This document shows positions 9,632 through 18,350 of a DNA stretch of 64,000 nucleotides, in pieces. Position 1 is the first letter of the stretch; each line of letters opens with the position of its first letter. The DNA is taken from positions 1-64,000 of the forward strand of contig PBKD01000010.1 of assembly GCA_002722055.1 (NCBI GenBank), in the 5' to 3' direction. The DNA comes from Rhodospirillaceae bacterium. Its GTDB lineage: Bacteria; Pseudomonadota; Alphaproteobacteria; SHVP01. Below the pieces are notes generated by a model. That model made no database searches. It was not told where the DNA came from and worked only from the letters and a program-made list of their open reading frames with translations. A program made the position numbers and the translations under genes.

Positions 9632-10348
9632 ATGATTAAATGTTATTCATGGCCTACACCCAACGGTATAAAAATTCATATTATGCTTGAGGAGTGTTCA
9701 CTAAATTATAAAGTTTATGGTATAGATATAACAAAAGGAGACCAGTTTAAGAAATCATTTCTTAAGATTAGTCCAAATAACAAAATGCCAGCTATTGTTG
9801 ACGAAGAAGGTCCTAATAAAAAACCTATTTCTATATTTGAATCAGGTGCAATTTTGATGTACCTTGCTGAAAAGACTGGTAAATTTCTTCCAAAGTTAAA
9901 AAGAGAGAAATATAAAGTGGTGCAATGGTTGATGTTTCAGATGGGAGGGGTTGGGCCAATGCTAGGGCAATCAAATTTTTTTCATCACTATTGTCCAGAA
10001 AAAATCCCCTATGCTATAAACAGGTATAAAAACGAGGTAGGTAGAATTTATAATGTTCTAGATAAGCAGTTAAAGGGAAATAAATACCTTACAGGTAACA
10101 ATTATACTATTGCTGATATTGCTGTTTGGCCATGGATAATACCATATTATCAGGGTCAAAAGATTGAAAACTTTAGGAATTTATATAGTTGGTACAAAAT
10201 TATAAATGAGCGAACAGCGGTAAAAAAAGGTTTAAACGTTCTTTCAAAAAGACAGAAACCAGGTAAAGAAATTAAGATGAATAAGGCAGCAAAGGAGCGT
10301 TTATATGGTAATATACAAAGAGACGCTGGCAAAATGAAAGTATATTGA
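9632..10348 (+). CDS. yfcG: Glutathione S-transferase, YfcG-like disulfide reductase
   Basis: Cytosolic GST-fold protein of the Ure2p/YfcG group, which in E. coli has glutathione-dependent disulfide reductase activity. The N-terminal thioredoxin-like domain has PTPNGIKIHIMLEE, SPNNKMPAIVDEEG and the glutathione-binding FESGAILMYLAEKTG near residues 70-85. The helical domain keeps GGVGPMLGQSNFFHHYCPE, and IADIAVWPW lies near residue 165. It is slightly longer (238 residues) than E. coli YfcG, with a basic tail. An SD-like CAGGGA lies upstream. It follows gatB by 30 bases. Confidence 0.88.
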   Translation: MIKCYSWPTPNGIKIHIMLEECSLNYKVYGIDITKGDQFKKSFLKISPNNKMPAIVDEEGPNKKPISIFESGAILMYLAEKTGKFLPKLKREKYKVVQWLMFQMGGVGPMLGQSNFFHHYCPEKIPYAINRYKNEVGRIYNVLDKQLKGNKYLTGNNYTIADIAVWPWIIPYYQGQKIENFRNLYSWYKIINERTAVKKGLNVLSKRQKPGKEIKMNKAAKERLYGNIQRDAGKMKVY

Positions 10349-10385
10349 TTATTCTCTTAACTATCTTTTTGAGATTTTAATGTAT

Positions 10386-10477
10386 GGAGAGGTGGCCGAG
10401 CGGCTGAAGGCGACGGTTTGCTAAACCGTTAAACGGGAAATCCCGTTTCGAGGGTTCGAATCCCTCTCTCTCCGCCA
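10386..10477 (+). tRNA. tRNA-Ser (anticodon GCU)
   Basis: A 92-base class II tRNA. The 7-bp acceptor stem is GGAGAGG paired with TCTCTCC (10467-10473), with discriminator G and an encoded CCA. The anticodon loop reads TTGCTAA, giving GCU, which decodes AGC and AGU serine codons. The long variable arm (ACGGG-AAAT-CCCGT) is typical of tRNA-Ser. The T arm carries GGGTTCGAATCCC. It stands at the border between housekeeping genes and the surface-glycan region. Confidence 0.97.
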
Positions 10478-10482
10478 CAATC

Positions 10483-10526
10483 TAGAAATATAAGATTATC
10501 CCTTCTCTAGGATTTCTAATTTTTTT
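10483..10526 (+). terminator. Possible terminator after tRNA-Ser
   Basis: TAGAAAT (10483-10489) can pair with ATTTCTA (10512-10518) across a 22-base loop. A run of seven T follows (10520-10526). The stem is short and AT-rich, so it is a weak candidate, but position and T-tract suit termination of the tRNA transcript. Confidence 0.4.
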
Positions 10527-10584
10527 CGTTTTCACCTGGGTTACTTCTATAAAAGGTAAAGCATAATTTGAAATAAAAAAGTTC

Positions 10585-12081
10585 TTAGTAATTCATATGT
10601 TCATTCATAAATTCATTATCACTAAGTAAAATTGACTTATCTATTGAATTAATTATATCATTTTCGTTTAATTCAAAATTTCCTGAATTATTTTTTTTCA
10701 CATTTATTATTGAGCACCTTTTAGCTAACATTTCTCTTGATAATGAATTTAATTCATTTGTGCCTAAATCTAAAATATTGATAGAGATATTTTTTCTTAA
10801 TAATGTGTAAAATGCTGTAGTCTGAATAGTATCAAAAAAAACAGAATCATAGTTTAGAAAAACATTATCGATTGATCCTGATGAGTCAATATTTTTTTTG
10901 TGAAATATATTAGGTAATAAATTTTCCGGGTGAGGTCTAACAAAAACCTCAAAATTATTTTTTTCTAGTATTTCAATGAGATTGAGGTGTATTTTCATAA
11001 GAATTAAGCCATGAGGTTGAATACTATAAAGGATAGAATCGTATCTATAGCTTCCTCCTACGATGCAGATTTTTTTAATTTTTTTATTTATTTTTGATTT
11101 ATTTAAAGAAGAAAATTGAGGGTTTTTAAGAGTTTTGATTTTGCATCTACTTCCAATAAGAATATTATTTTTAATTTGTATTTTTTTGTAATTTTTTTTA
11201 TTTGAGTTTGTGTAACAGAAAAATTCATCACTATATTCAAAATCAAACAAACTATCCAATGCATTTTTACTCCATCCTTCTCCACTACCATGCTCATGAG
11301 AAATTACATTTCCTCCAAAAGTTCTCACCCATGAAGCTATAAAACTTTGCATAGGCTGGGGAGAAAACAGCCATAACTCTGATGGAGGGTTTTTATATTT
11401 TTTTTGAAGAGAATATATAAAATTTTTGTGTGTGCTTTGATATGAAGAAATATATATTTTTAGGTTACTTATTTCATCATTTGTTAAATTACTTCCAAAC
11501 TCTAGAGATCTTGAAATTACTGCATCAATCATTAATTTAATTTTTTTATCATTATGATTTTCTTTATTGTATTTATTTAAATTAAAAAATAAAAAATACT
11601 CAGCTGGTATTATAAATGGTTTATCTTCAGTATAATCTATATGTTTATTAATTAGTTGTGTATTCCTAAAACATATTTTTGTATTTAGATCTATTTTATT
11701 TATAATTTTTTTAAATTGAGTAATTTGTACTTTGATTAATTTTTTAAACCAACTTGAATTAAGTGATTTAATATAGTTCTCTAATATTACATTTCTATCT
11801 GGAGATAAAATTTCTTTAAATTGGTTATGTAAATTATATAATGAGAGATACATATCATAATTTTTTTTTCTTATTATGGATAGTTCAAATAATATTAAGG
11901 CCCTATTTATTGCGCTTGAAAAGGTTATGTATAGAGTATAACTATCTACATCATTTAAGGGATCTTTATTAAAAATTTTAATCCAGTCACTTATAATTTT
12001 GTTTCTAAAATCAATTAAAATAGAATTATTAACTGGCCATTCAATATTAATTATAGAATTAAGCAAAGTTATTCTTGCCAC
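10585..12081 (-). CDS. Putative GT-B-like transferase of the amino-acyl operon
   Basis: I do not recognise an exact family. The 498-residue protein has a helical N-terminal half and a C-terminal half resembling GT-B surface-polysaccharide transferases. Visible features are a HEHGSGEGW loop near the middle, a glycine-rich strand-turn KKICIVGGSYRYDS, and FVRPHPENL, like the (K/R)PHP motif of capsule and CDP-glycerol-type transferases. There is no signal peptide or obvious membrane segment. The start overlaps the carrier-protein gene by 13 bases, so it is the last gene of a coupled operon. I infer that it transfers an activated acyl or sugar group. It is strongly AT-rich with many long A/T runs. 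Confidence 0.5.
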   Translation of the reverse strand: MARITLLNSIINIEWPVNNSILIDFRNKIISDWIKIFNKDPLNDVDSYTLYITFSSAINRALILFELSIIRKKNYDMYLSLYNLHNQFKEILSPDRNVILENYIKSLNSSWFKKLIKVQITQFKKIINKIDLNTKICFRNTQLINKHIDYTEDKPFIIPAEYFLFFNLNKYNKENHNDKKIKLMIDAVISRSLEFGSNLTNDEISNLKIYISSYQSTHKNFIYSLQKKYKNPPSELWLFSPQPMQSFIASWVRTFGGNVISHEHGSGEGWSKNALDSLFDFEYSDEFFCYTNSNKKNYKKIQIKNNILIGSRCKIKTLKNPQFSSLNKSKINKKIKKICIVGGSYRYDSILYSIQPHGLILMKIHLNLIEILEKNNFEVFVRPHPENLLPNIFHKKNIDSSGSIDNVFLNYDSVFFDTIQTTAFYTLLRKNISINILDLGTNELNSLSREMLAKRCSIINVKKNNSGNFELNENDIINSIDKSILLSDNEFMNEHMNY

Positions 12082-12332
12082 TTTATTTTTGTTTCTAGAT
12101 AGTTAATTATTTCTTTCTCGCTAAGTAAATTTATAGAGTCCGAAGTAGGGATCTTAATATTATATTTTTTTGATATTTCTTCTATTATCATAAGGTGGTT
12201 CAAGGAGTCCCAATTTTCAGCTGATTCAGTATCAATAATTAAAGGAATATTTTTATTATCTATTTTAAGTAGCTTTAAGAGTATATTTCTAATTTCATTA
12301 GATAAATTATTATTCAAAAGGCTCCTCCTCAA
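12069..12332 (-). CDS. Free-standing acyl/peptidyl carrier protein
   Basis: An 87-residue carrier protein of the ACP/PCP family. The phosphopantetheine attachment serine is Ser43 in ENWDSLNHL, followed by the typical helix IIEEISKKYNIKIP. Its start overlaps the adenylation-domain gene by 23 bases and its end overlaps the next gene by 13 bases. It therefore almost certainly receives the aminoacyl group from the adjacent adenylation enzyme (as in DltA/DltC or free-standing NRPS modules) rather than serving fatty-acid synthesis. A phosphopantetheinyl transferase is needed; acpS at 60544 is one candidate. Confidence 0.88.
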   Translation of the reverse strand: MRRSLLNNNLSNEIRNILLKLLKIDNKNIPLIIDTESAENWDSLNHLMIIEEISKKYNIKIPTSDSINLLSEKEIINYLETKIKWQE

Positions 12333-13866
12333 TAATTTTTTTCATTTCTGATTTCATAGCTTTATAATCTTTCTTTCCATTGTTATTTAAAAGTATTTTT
12401 TCTGTCGGTTTTATGTATGTTGGCACCATATAAGCTGGTAATTTTTTGCTTAAAATATCTTTTATTATCTTAATATTACCATTTTTTGTAATAATAAATG
12501 CACAAAGAATATCAAATTCGTTATTGAATTTAATTGGAAAAGCAGCAGCATCAACTACGTTTTCAATTTTTTTTATGATTGTCTCAACCTCATTTAGTTC
12601 TACTCTATGGCCTCTAACTTTGACTTGGTTATCTATACGGCCATGATAATAGTATTCACCATTATTATCCTTAAGTAAGAGATCTCCAGTTTTATATGAA
12701 AGTTTACTATTTATTGGATTAATAAAGAAATATTTATTATTTTCCTCTTTATTTTTCCAGTAATTCTTAGAAATTTGTGGCCCTGAAACTATGTGTTCGC
12801 CTATCTCACCTTTATTTACAATAGTATTTTCATCCATAAGGAGAACTTCTAATCCGGGAAGAGGTTTTCCTAATGGGATTTTTTTATCTTTAGTTGATAT
12901 TTTGGGAATTATGCCATGGTGCGATACAATCGCAGTTTCTGTTGTTCCGTACATATTATGCAATATTATATTCGGAAATTTTTTTTGAAATTTAAAAATA
13001 AAGTCAACTTCCAATTCTTCTCCGGTTAAAAGTATATTTGTTATATCACTTACTTTATCAATTTCGTTACTTTGATATTCTAAAAACTTTTTAATAAAGC
13101 TTGGAACTGTAAATAGAATATTAATTTTCTTTTCACTAAAAAATAAATTTGGGTTTATTTTATATTTTTGTTTATTGAGTGGAACAATTGTTCCAGCTGT
13201 CATCCAACAATAGAATATATCAAAAATTGAGGGATCAAAATGTAAATCAGAAAAATGTGCAAATCTTAAAAAATTTTCTATGTTAAAGATTTTTGTACAA
13301 TTGATAAGAAAGTTAGAGGTATTTTCGTGTGTGACAACAACTCCTTTAGGGTTTCCTGTAGAACCTGAGGTAAATATTATATATGCCATGTCGTCAGGTT
13401 TTACTTTCATTGGTAGTTTTATATTATTATAGTTATTCTTTATTGGTATTTTTTTTGATCCAAAAAAAACAAATTCTTTGTTTAATATTAATAAATTAAT
13501 TTTTAATTTATATTTTTTTATAATTTTAATTATAATTTCACTATTTTTTTGATCTACAATTATACATTTTGGTTCAAGTTCTTCTAATAACCATAGCAAC
13601 CTCTCCTCTGGCCAATTAGTTGATAGTGGAACCCAGCAAGATCCAGCTTTTAAAGATCCAAGAATCCCTGAATACATAAAAATATTTTTTTCTGATACTA
13701 TGCAGATTCTATCATTAGGCTCACATTTATTTTCAATTAAAATGTTGGCTATAAAATTGGCAAGTGAATTAATTTCCCTATAGGAACTTAGTTCACCATT
13801 ATTATCTAAAGCAATTTTATCAGGATAAATTTCAGCCGTTTTTTCAAAAAATTCATGTTGAAGCAT
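12310..13866 (-). CDS. Amino acid adenylation enzyme (NRPS A-domain type)
   Basis: ANL-superfamily enzyme that makes an aminoacyl-adenylate from ATP and loads it on a carrier thiol. Core motifs in order: A3 TSGSTGNPKG (residues 166-176), A4 FDPSIFD (about 210-216), A5 MYGTTET (about 305-311), A7 YKTGDL, A8 GRIDNQVKVRGHRVELNEVE, and A10 NGKKDYKAM with the catalytic lysine near residue 498. The A4 motif keeps the Asp that normally grips an amino group, so an amino acid substrate is likely. No condensation or thioesterase domain is fused. It lies in a five-gene operon with a KamA-like enzyme upstream and a carrier protein downstream. The substrate cannot be read reliably by eye. Confidence 0.88.
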   Translation of the reverse strand: MLQHEFFEKTAEIYPDKIALDNNGELSSYREINSLANFIANILIENKCEPNDRICIVSEKNIFMYSGILGSLKAGSCWVPLSTNWPEERLLWLLEELEPKCIIVDQKNSEIIIKIIKKYKLKINLLILNKEFVFFGSKKIPIKNNYNNIKLPMKVKPDDMAYIIFTSGSTGNPKGVVVTHENTSNFLINCTKIFNIENFLRFAHFSDLHFDPSIFDIFYCWMTAGTIVPLNKQKYKINPNLFFSEKKINILFTVPSFIKKFLEYQSNEIDKVSDITNILLTGEELEVDFIFKFQKKFPNIILHNMYGTTETAIVSHHGIIPKISTKDKKIPLGKPLPGLEVLLMDENTIVNKGEIGEHIVSGPQISKNYWKNKEENNKYFFINPINSKLSYKTGDLLLKDNNGEYYYHGRIDNQVKVRGHRVELNEVETIIKKIENVVDAAAFPIKFNNEFDILCAFIITKNGNIKIIKDILSKKLPAYMVPTYIKPTEKILLNNNGKKDYKAMKSEMKKIIEEEPFE

Positions 13867-13881
13867 TTTATATATTCTAAA

Positions 13882-14979
13882 TTAATTATCGTTTCCATCT
13901 TTATACCAAGTAAGCATCATACCATCATTTCCAATTACAGTGCTTGTTGGTTTTTCCCAGCTTGGATTCCACTCTTTTCGTTGATTATAATCAAATCCAG
14001 ATCTTAGAAGTAAGGAATTAGTTTTTTCATCCTTATCAACAATTGTATCATGATAGATTACTATCTTTCCAATATCGCTCAAAACAGTATATCTTGGTTT
14101 CGCTCTTCCAGAAAACTCCCCACAACTACTTATTTGATTCGATAATTTTGCTCCTTTTTCTAAAGAAGTTCTGTGATGCTGCATACCTCTCATTGGAATA
14201 GCATGGAATAAGTAATGAGCTTCAATTTCATTTTCTCTTAGCAGGGTATATAAATCCCTGAGGGTTTCAAAATTATCGTTAACACCTTTTAATAAGGGGT
14301 TTTGATTATAAATTTTAAATCCAATTTCTTTTAACCTGTCTAAAGCTTCAATACTTTCTCGCCAAAATTCTACAGGATGATTAACATTTACTCCTAACTC
14401 ATACCTAAAATTATATGTTTCAAAAACATTTAATAAATTTGAGTTTATTCTTATAGGGTCTTGAAATGGAACTCTGCTACCAATTCGAATTATCTTAATA
14501 TTTGGAGCCTCTTTTTTAATTAGGCTTAAACTTTCATCTAACATAGTTGGAGACATAAGTGGATCTCCTCCTGTTATAAGCACTTCATCGACATCTTTAT
14601 TTAATAGATCTGAACCAATGTATCTTACTGAGTGTTCCAAGTTATCTTTTGTTAGAGTCTTTACGGGGTACTGTCCTCTTAAGCACCATCTGCAGTGAGC
14701 AGCACAAACAGTAGTTGGCTCTAAAAGAACAGTTTTCTTATATAACCTTTCAACTCCTAAAACTGGTTTTCCATCAAATTCTATATTTACTTCGGATTCA
14801 TAATGACGTCTTCTATCATCAGGCAGAATAATATCTTCACTTGGGCTTTTAAGATATTGCTTAGCAAGACCATGGTATTCATTACTATTATTTCCATAAG
14901 CCTCTTCTATTTCTAATAATTTATTGGCTAGAAAAGGGGAAATAAGTTCTCTAAAATTTCCTTTTTTTGCCCCAGCCAT
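13882..14979 (-). CDS. KamA-family radical SAM aminomutase-like enzyme
   Basis: Radical SAM protein of the lysine 2,3-aminomutase family (365 residues). The cluster ligands are Cys92, Cys96 and Cys99 in the family spacing CxxxCxxC (CAAHCRWC). Family blocks follow: TGGDPLMSP, RIGSRVPFQDP, NVNHPVEFW, NQNPLLKGVNDN, HHRTSLEKG and SGRAKPRY. Aligned by eye with KamA, the Asp of the YxxCD block is replaced (YLFHAIPMRG). The DAPGGGGK stretch that carries a second Asp and the PLP lysine is shortened to LSDIGK, so a lysine survives but the substrate Asp does not. I infer a 2,3-aminomutase-type reaction on an amino acid other than lysine, or a changed reaction. It overlaps the PhyH gene by one base. Confidence 0.8.
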   Translation of the reverse strand: MAGAKKGNFRELISPFLANKLLEIEEAYGNNSNEYHGLAKQYLKSPSEDIILPDDRRRHYESEVNIEFDGKPVLGVERLYKKTVLLEPTTVCAAHCRWCLRGQYPVKTLTKDNLEHSVRYIGSDLLNKDVDEVLITGGDPLMSPTMLDESLSLIKKEAPNIKIIRIGSRVPFQDPIRINSNLLNVFETYNFRYELGVNVNHPVEFWRESIEALDRLKEIGFKIYNQNPLLKGVNDNFETLRDLYTLLRENEIEAHYLFHAIPMRGMQHHRTSLEKGAKLSNQISSCGEFSGRAKPRYTVLSDIGKIVIYHDTIVDKDEKTNSLLLRSGFDYNQRKEWNPSWEKPTSTVIGNDGMMLTWYKDGNDN

Positions 14980-15830
14980 TATGATTCATCCAGTTTTAAA
15001 AATAAATTTTGTTTATTTTCTTCCACACTTTTATAGCCTTGTCTAGCGTCAGTAGTAAAAAATTCATTAATTGGTGGTAAAGAGGAATAACCAATCAAAG
15101 CTTTTTGCTTTTTTGATAATAAACAGAATATATCATAAGGTAATCCTCTAGGTAAATCAAACCGTTGTTTTACCCACCACATTTGCATTGTTGCAATAAC
15201 AGCCCAGGCATTTTTCTTTGATTTTTTTGGAAGAGCTCCGTGCCAAATTCTACTATCCCATATAGCTAAATCCCCCTTTTTCAGAGGAACAGCTGAACCA
15301 CTAGGAAAATTCCTATCTGTATAATTATCTGATCTATGACTTCCAGGTACTATCATAGTACATCCTTCATCAATTTGTCTATCATCAAGAGCAATTGCTA
15401 ACTGGACCATCCATGTTTTTTTCCCAGATGAGGGGAGCCAAGAGTCCATATGATATTTAAGCTTATCCCCACTTGATCTTGCAATTAGTTCACCCAAAAT
15501 ATAATTTGGTTTATCAGGGGGTATATTAGTATAATATTTATCATTAATAATCTTTATTAATATTTTTTCTACTGTCGCGCAAGATATTAAGTCAATAAAT
15601 ATTTTATCCTTATTTTGTAGGTTGAATACTTGTTTATCATTTGGTCTCTTATCAGAGTAACCAGGTAATTTTTTTTTTTTATTTTTTTGGTATAATGAAT
15701 TAACTATTTTATTTAAATAATTGCATGTTTCATCATCAATAAAATTTGTTAATTTTGCATAGCCAAGAATTTCAAAATCATTAATTATTTTATCAAGTTG
15801 ATTAATGTTAATTTTTTTAGTATTTAGCAT
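14979..15830 (-). CDS. Phytanoyl-CoA dioxygenase (PhyH) family oxygenase
   Basis: Fe(II)/2-oxoglutarate-dependent oxygenase-like protein of 283 residues. The metal triad appears as His127 and Asp129 in YHMDSW and His197 in RIWHGAL, with the framework GCTMIVPGSHRS and KKGDLAIWDS between. The Arg that usually follows the distal His to bind 2-oxoglutarate is not obvious (KKNAWAVI). It is the first gene of the leftward five-gene operon and ends in a TAATG junction with the KamA-like gene. A hydroxylase of the amino acid, before or after carrier loading, would fit the context. It has no ectABC neighbours, so it is not assigned as ectoine hydroxylase. Confidence 0.82.
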   Translation of the reverse strand: MLNTKKININQLDKIINDFEILGYAKLTNFIDDETCNYLNKIVNSLYQKNKKKKLPGYSDKRPNDKQVFNLQNKDKIFIDLISCATVEKILIKIINDKYYTNIPPDKPNYILGELIARSSGDKLKYHMDSWLPSSGKKTWMVQLAIALDDRQIDEGCTMIVPGSHRSDNYTDRNFPSGSAVPLKKGDLAIWDSRIWHGALPKKSKKNAWAVIATMQMWWVKQRFDLPRGLPYDIFCLLSKKQKALIGYSSLPPINEFFTTDARQGYKSVEENKQNLFLKLDES

Positions 15831-16039
15831 TTTTTGTCTCTTAATTAAGCAAATAAAATCATTATTTCAATTTATTATATATATTCAATTATAGAATACA
15901 AATATAGATAATCCTATAACAAAAATTATAATTTATATAAAATCTTTTTAATTTTTAAAAACTAAAAAAGCTTGAATTTTCTTGATAAATTGAATATTTC
16001 TAGTTAGTTTTATTTTCAAACAATCTTTATGGATTTATA

Positions 16040-16852
16040 ATGAATGAACATGGCATCAGAGATCTAGAGTCAATTTTAATCAGTTTAGGTTTAAACTCTA
16101 ATTCAAATATTTTATGTCATTCTTCTTTGATGCATTTGGGGAAATTAAAAAATATAGATATAGTTGATTACCCAAAAAAAATATTAGAAGTTTTTTCGAA
16201 AATCTTAGCTAACACAGGTACTCTTATTGTGCCATCTTCCAATTTTGATTATGGTATAAAAAAAGTGACCCATAACATTGATAATTCTCCTGTTAGCAAG
16301 TCATTAGGATCGTTCTCTAATTATGTTACTTTTCACTCATCATCTTACAGGTCGTTAAATCCAATATTTGCATTGTCAGCAATAGGTAAAAATTCAAAAG
16401 ATATTTGTTTACAATCTAATGCTTTAGCTTTTGGAGAAGGTTCAGCCTGGGATATATTATTCACTTATAAGCCTAAGATTTTATACTTAGGTTGTGGGTT
16501 TGAATATACAACCTTTATTAGATTTATTGAATTTAAATATGGTGTTCCTTATTTATATAATAAATTATTTACTACATCAGTAGTTAGGGATAATGAGAAG
16601 ATTGATTATTCAGTGATTGCTCCGTTAAGGTATCATCATTTAAATGACCAGACTGTCTATAATTTAAGTAAATTTGAGCAATATTTGATTGAGAAAAAAA
16701 TATTAATTGTTAAAAAATTTGGCGAAACTAAAATAATGTTAATTGATATGCATGAATGCTTTGATGAGGGTATTAAATGTCTTGAAAAAGATCTTCACTA
16801 TTTTTTGGCAAAGAAACCTTCCTATAATGAAACAGAATATCCTCTATATTAA
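16040..16852 (+). CDS. AAC(3)-family N-acyltransferase
   Basis: A 270-residue protein of the aminoglycoside 3-N-acetyltransferase family (Antibiotic_NAT fold). Seen are the N-terminal LCHSSLMHLGK, TGTLIVPSSNFDYG, the central AFGEGSAWDILFTYKPKILYLGCG block and a following helix with FIEFKYGVPY. Members in polysaccharide loci are thought to acylate amino sugars with acyl-CoA rather than resist drugs, and that reading fits this region. It is divergent from the PhyH operon across a 209-base AT-rich gap and is followed 183 bases later by the DUF4910 gene. Confidence 0.75.
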   Translation: MNEHGIRDLESILISLGLNSNSNILCHSSLMHLGKLKNIDIVDYPKKILEVFSKILANTGTLIVPSSNFDYGIKKVTHNIDNSPVSKSLGSFSNYVTFHSSSYRSLNPIFALSAIGKNSKDICLQSNALAFGEGSAWDILFTYKPKILYLGCGFEYTTFIRFIEFKYGVPYLYNKLFTTSVVRDNEKIDYSVIAPLRYHHLNDQTVYNLSKFEQYLIEKKILIVKKFGETKIMLIDMHECFDEGIKCLEKDLHYFLAKKPSYNETEYPLY

Positions 16853-17035
16853 TTTATTTGGAAATTTTAGCTACTTATTATTTATATAAAATTATTATAT
16901 AATTTTTTATAATTGTGTCAAAAATGTCATTTTTTAAAAATCAACTCTTTCTTAGTTTTTATTTTTCTATATAAGTATTTCAATATTATTGTATAGTGCA
17001 AATGGTATCTTAAAATAATTTAATATTAGGTAGTT

Positions 17036-18325
17036 ATGGATTTAGAAGAGAAAATTATAAACGAGTCATTAGTTAAACTTAAAAATTTAAGAAGAAGTTT
17101 AACAGGCAAGGGTTCAAGAGAAACTCACCATTTTTTATCGCAAATAACAGATTTAAATACCTTCGAAGTACCAAGTGGAAAAAAAGTTTTTGACTGGAAT
17201 ATTCCACAAGAATGGAAAGTTAATTCTGCTCGATTAACCGGCCCAAATGGTAACATTATTATTGATATCGATAATAATTTTTTACATCTTTTAAATTATT
17301 CTGACTCATTTCAAGGCGAATTAACGCTTAGTGAGTTAAAGAAGCATTTGTATACCTTGCCTGAAAACCCCAGTGCAATTCCATATGTAACAAGTTACTA
17401 TGAAAAAAACTGGGGTTTTTGTATTTCTTATAATGAATTTTTGAAACTTGAGGAGGGAATTTACAAAGTAGATATTAATACTGAATTTCTCTCTGGATCA
17501 ATGACTTCATCTGATTTGACTGTTCCTGGCATCTCCAAAAAAGAAATCTTCTTTAGTAGTTATACTTGTCACCCGGTAATGGGAAATGATGAAATCTGTG
17601 GTTCTATAGCATTAGCTCTTTTAGCTAGGAGGTTAAGGTTAAGAAGTATTGAAAAAATAAAATATTCTATTAGATTTTTATTTGCCCCTGAGACAATTGG
17701 TAGCTTAGCCTATCTTCATACTTTTGGTAATTATTTAAAAGAAAATATGATAGCTGGTGTTGTTGTTTGTAATATAGCCTGGCCTGGTGAATTTAAATAT
17801 AAAAAAAGTAAGTTTGATTCTTTAGGTAACAAAGCTATGAGCTATTTAAGTAAAAAGGACAAAAATGAAATATCAATAAATGAATTTTCTCCAATTGGTA
17901 GTGACGAAAGGCAGTATTGTTCTCCAGGGTTTAACTTACCTGTCGGACAGCTTAGTAGAGCAGAAACATATTTTAAAAATTATCATACATCTCTTGATAC
18001 TTTTGAATTAATTGATCCAAAATCAATTATTACTACAGTAAATCTACTTGAAGACTGGTATGACCTTATCTCAATTAATAAGAAATATATTAATCTAAAA
18101 CCTTTTGGTGAAGCTCATTTTTCAAAATATAATCTTTATCCTAAAACTAATTTTGGAAATGAAAAAGACTTAACAACAAGAGCGTTGCTATGGCTTATGA
18201 ACTTTAGTGATGGCAATAACGATTTAGTCGATATCTCTTCACTTAGTAAGACTGATATTATAATGCTATCAGAAATAGCAGAAAATTGTGAAAAAGAAGG
18301 CCTTATAAAGCAATTAGAAAAATAA
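17036..18325 (+). CDS. DUF4910 / aminopeptidase-like protein
   Basis: A 429-residue protein resembling the DUF4910 family, which has an M28-like metallo-aminopeptidase fold and often sits in polysaccharide loci. Likely metal-site motifs are SYTCHPVMGNDEICG near residue 180, FLFAPETIGS near residue 222, GSDERQYCSPGF near residue 285 and NYHTSLDTFE near residue 315. The last about 80 residues form a small extra domain that could be a winged helix (ALLWLMNFSDGNNDLVDISS). There is no signal peptide, so it acts in the cytoplasm. It follows the AAC(3)-type gene on the same strand. Amide-bond hydrolysis or a trimming step in glycan synthesis is an inference. Confidence 0.7.
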   Translation: MDLEEKIINESLVKLKNLRRSLTGKGSRETHHFLSQITDLNTFEVPSGKKVFDWNIPQEWKVNSARLTGPNGNIIIDIDNNFLHLLNYSDSFQGELTLSELKKHLYTLPENPSAIPYVTSYYEKNWGFCISYNEFLKLEEGIYKVDINTEFLSGSMTSSDLTVPGISKKEIFFSSYTCHPVMGNDEICGSIALALLARRLRLRSIEKIKYSIRFLFAPETIGSLAYLHTFGNYLKENMIAGVVVCNIAWPGEFKYKKSKFDSLGNKAMSYLSKKDKNEISINEFSPIGSDERQYCSPGFNLPVGQLSRAETYFKNYHTSLDTFELIDPKSIITTVNLLEDWYDLISINKKYINLKPFGEAHFSKYNLYPKTNFGNEKDLTTRALLWLMNFSDGNNDLVDISSLSKTDIIMLSEIAENCEKEGLIKQLEK

Positions 18326-18350
18326 TTTATATTTAAAATTACATTTTTCT

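Noticed and set aside
13882..14979. EpmB or true lysine 2,3-aminomutase
   Set aside because: The lysine-binding aspartates are replaced, and no EF-P or epmA gene is adjacent; the operon context points to a specialised substrate.
16040..16852. Aminoglycoside resistance gene
   Set aside because: The fold matches AAC(3), but the setting is a surface-glycan region without resistance or mobile genes, so sugar acylation is preferred.
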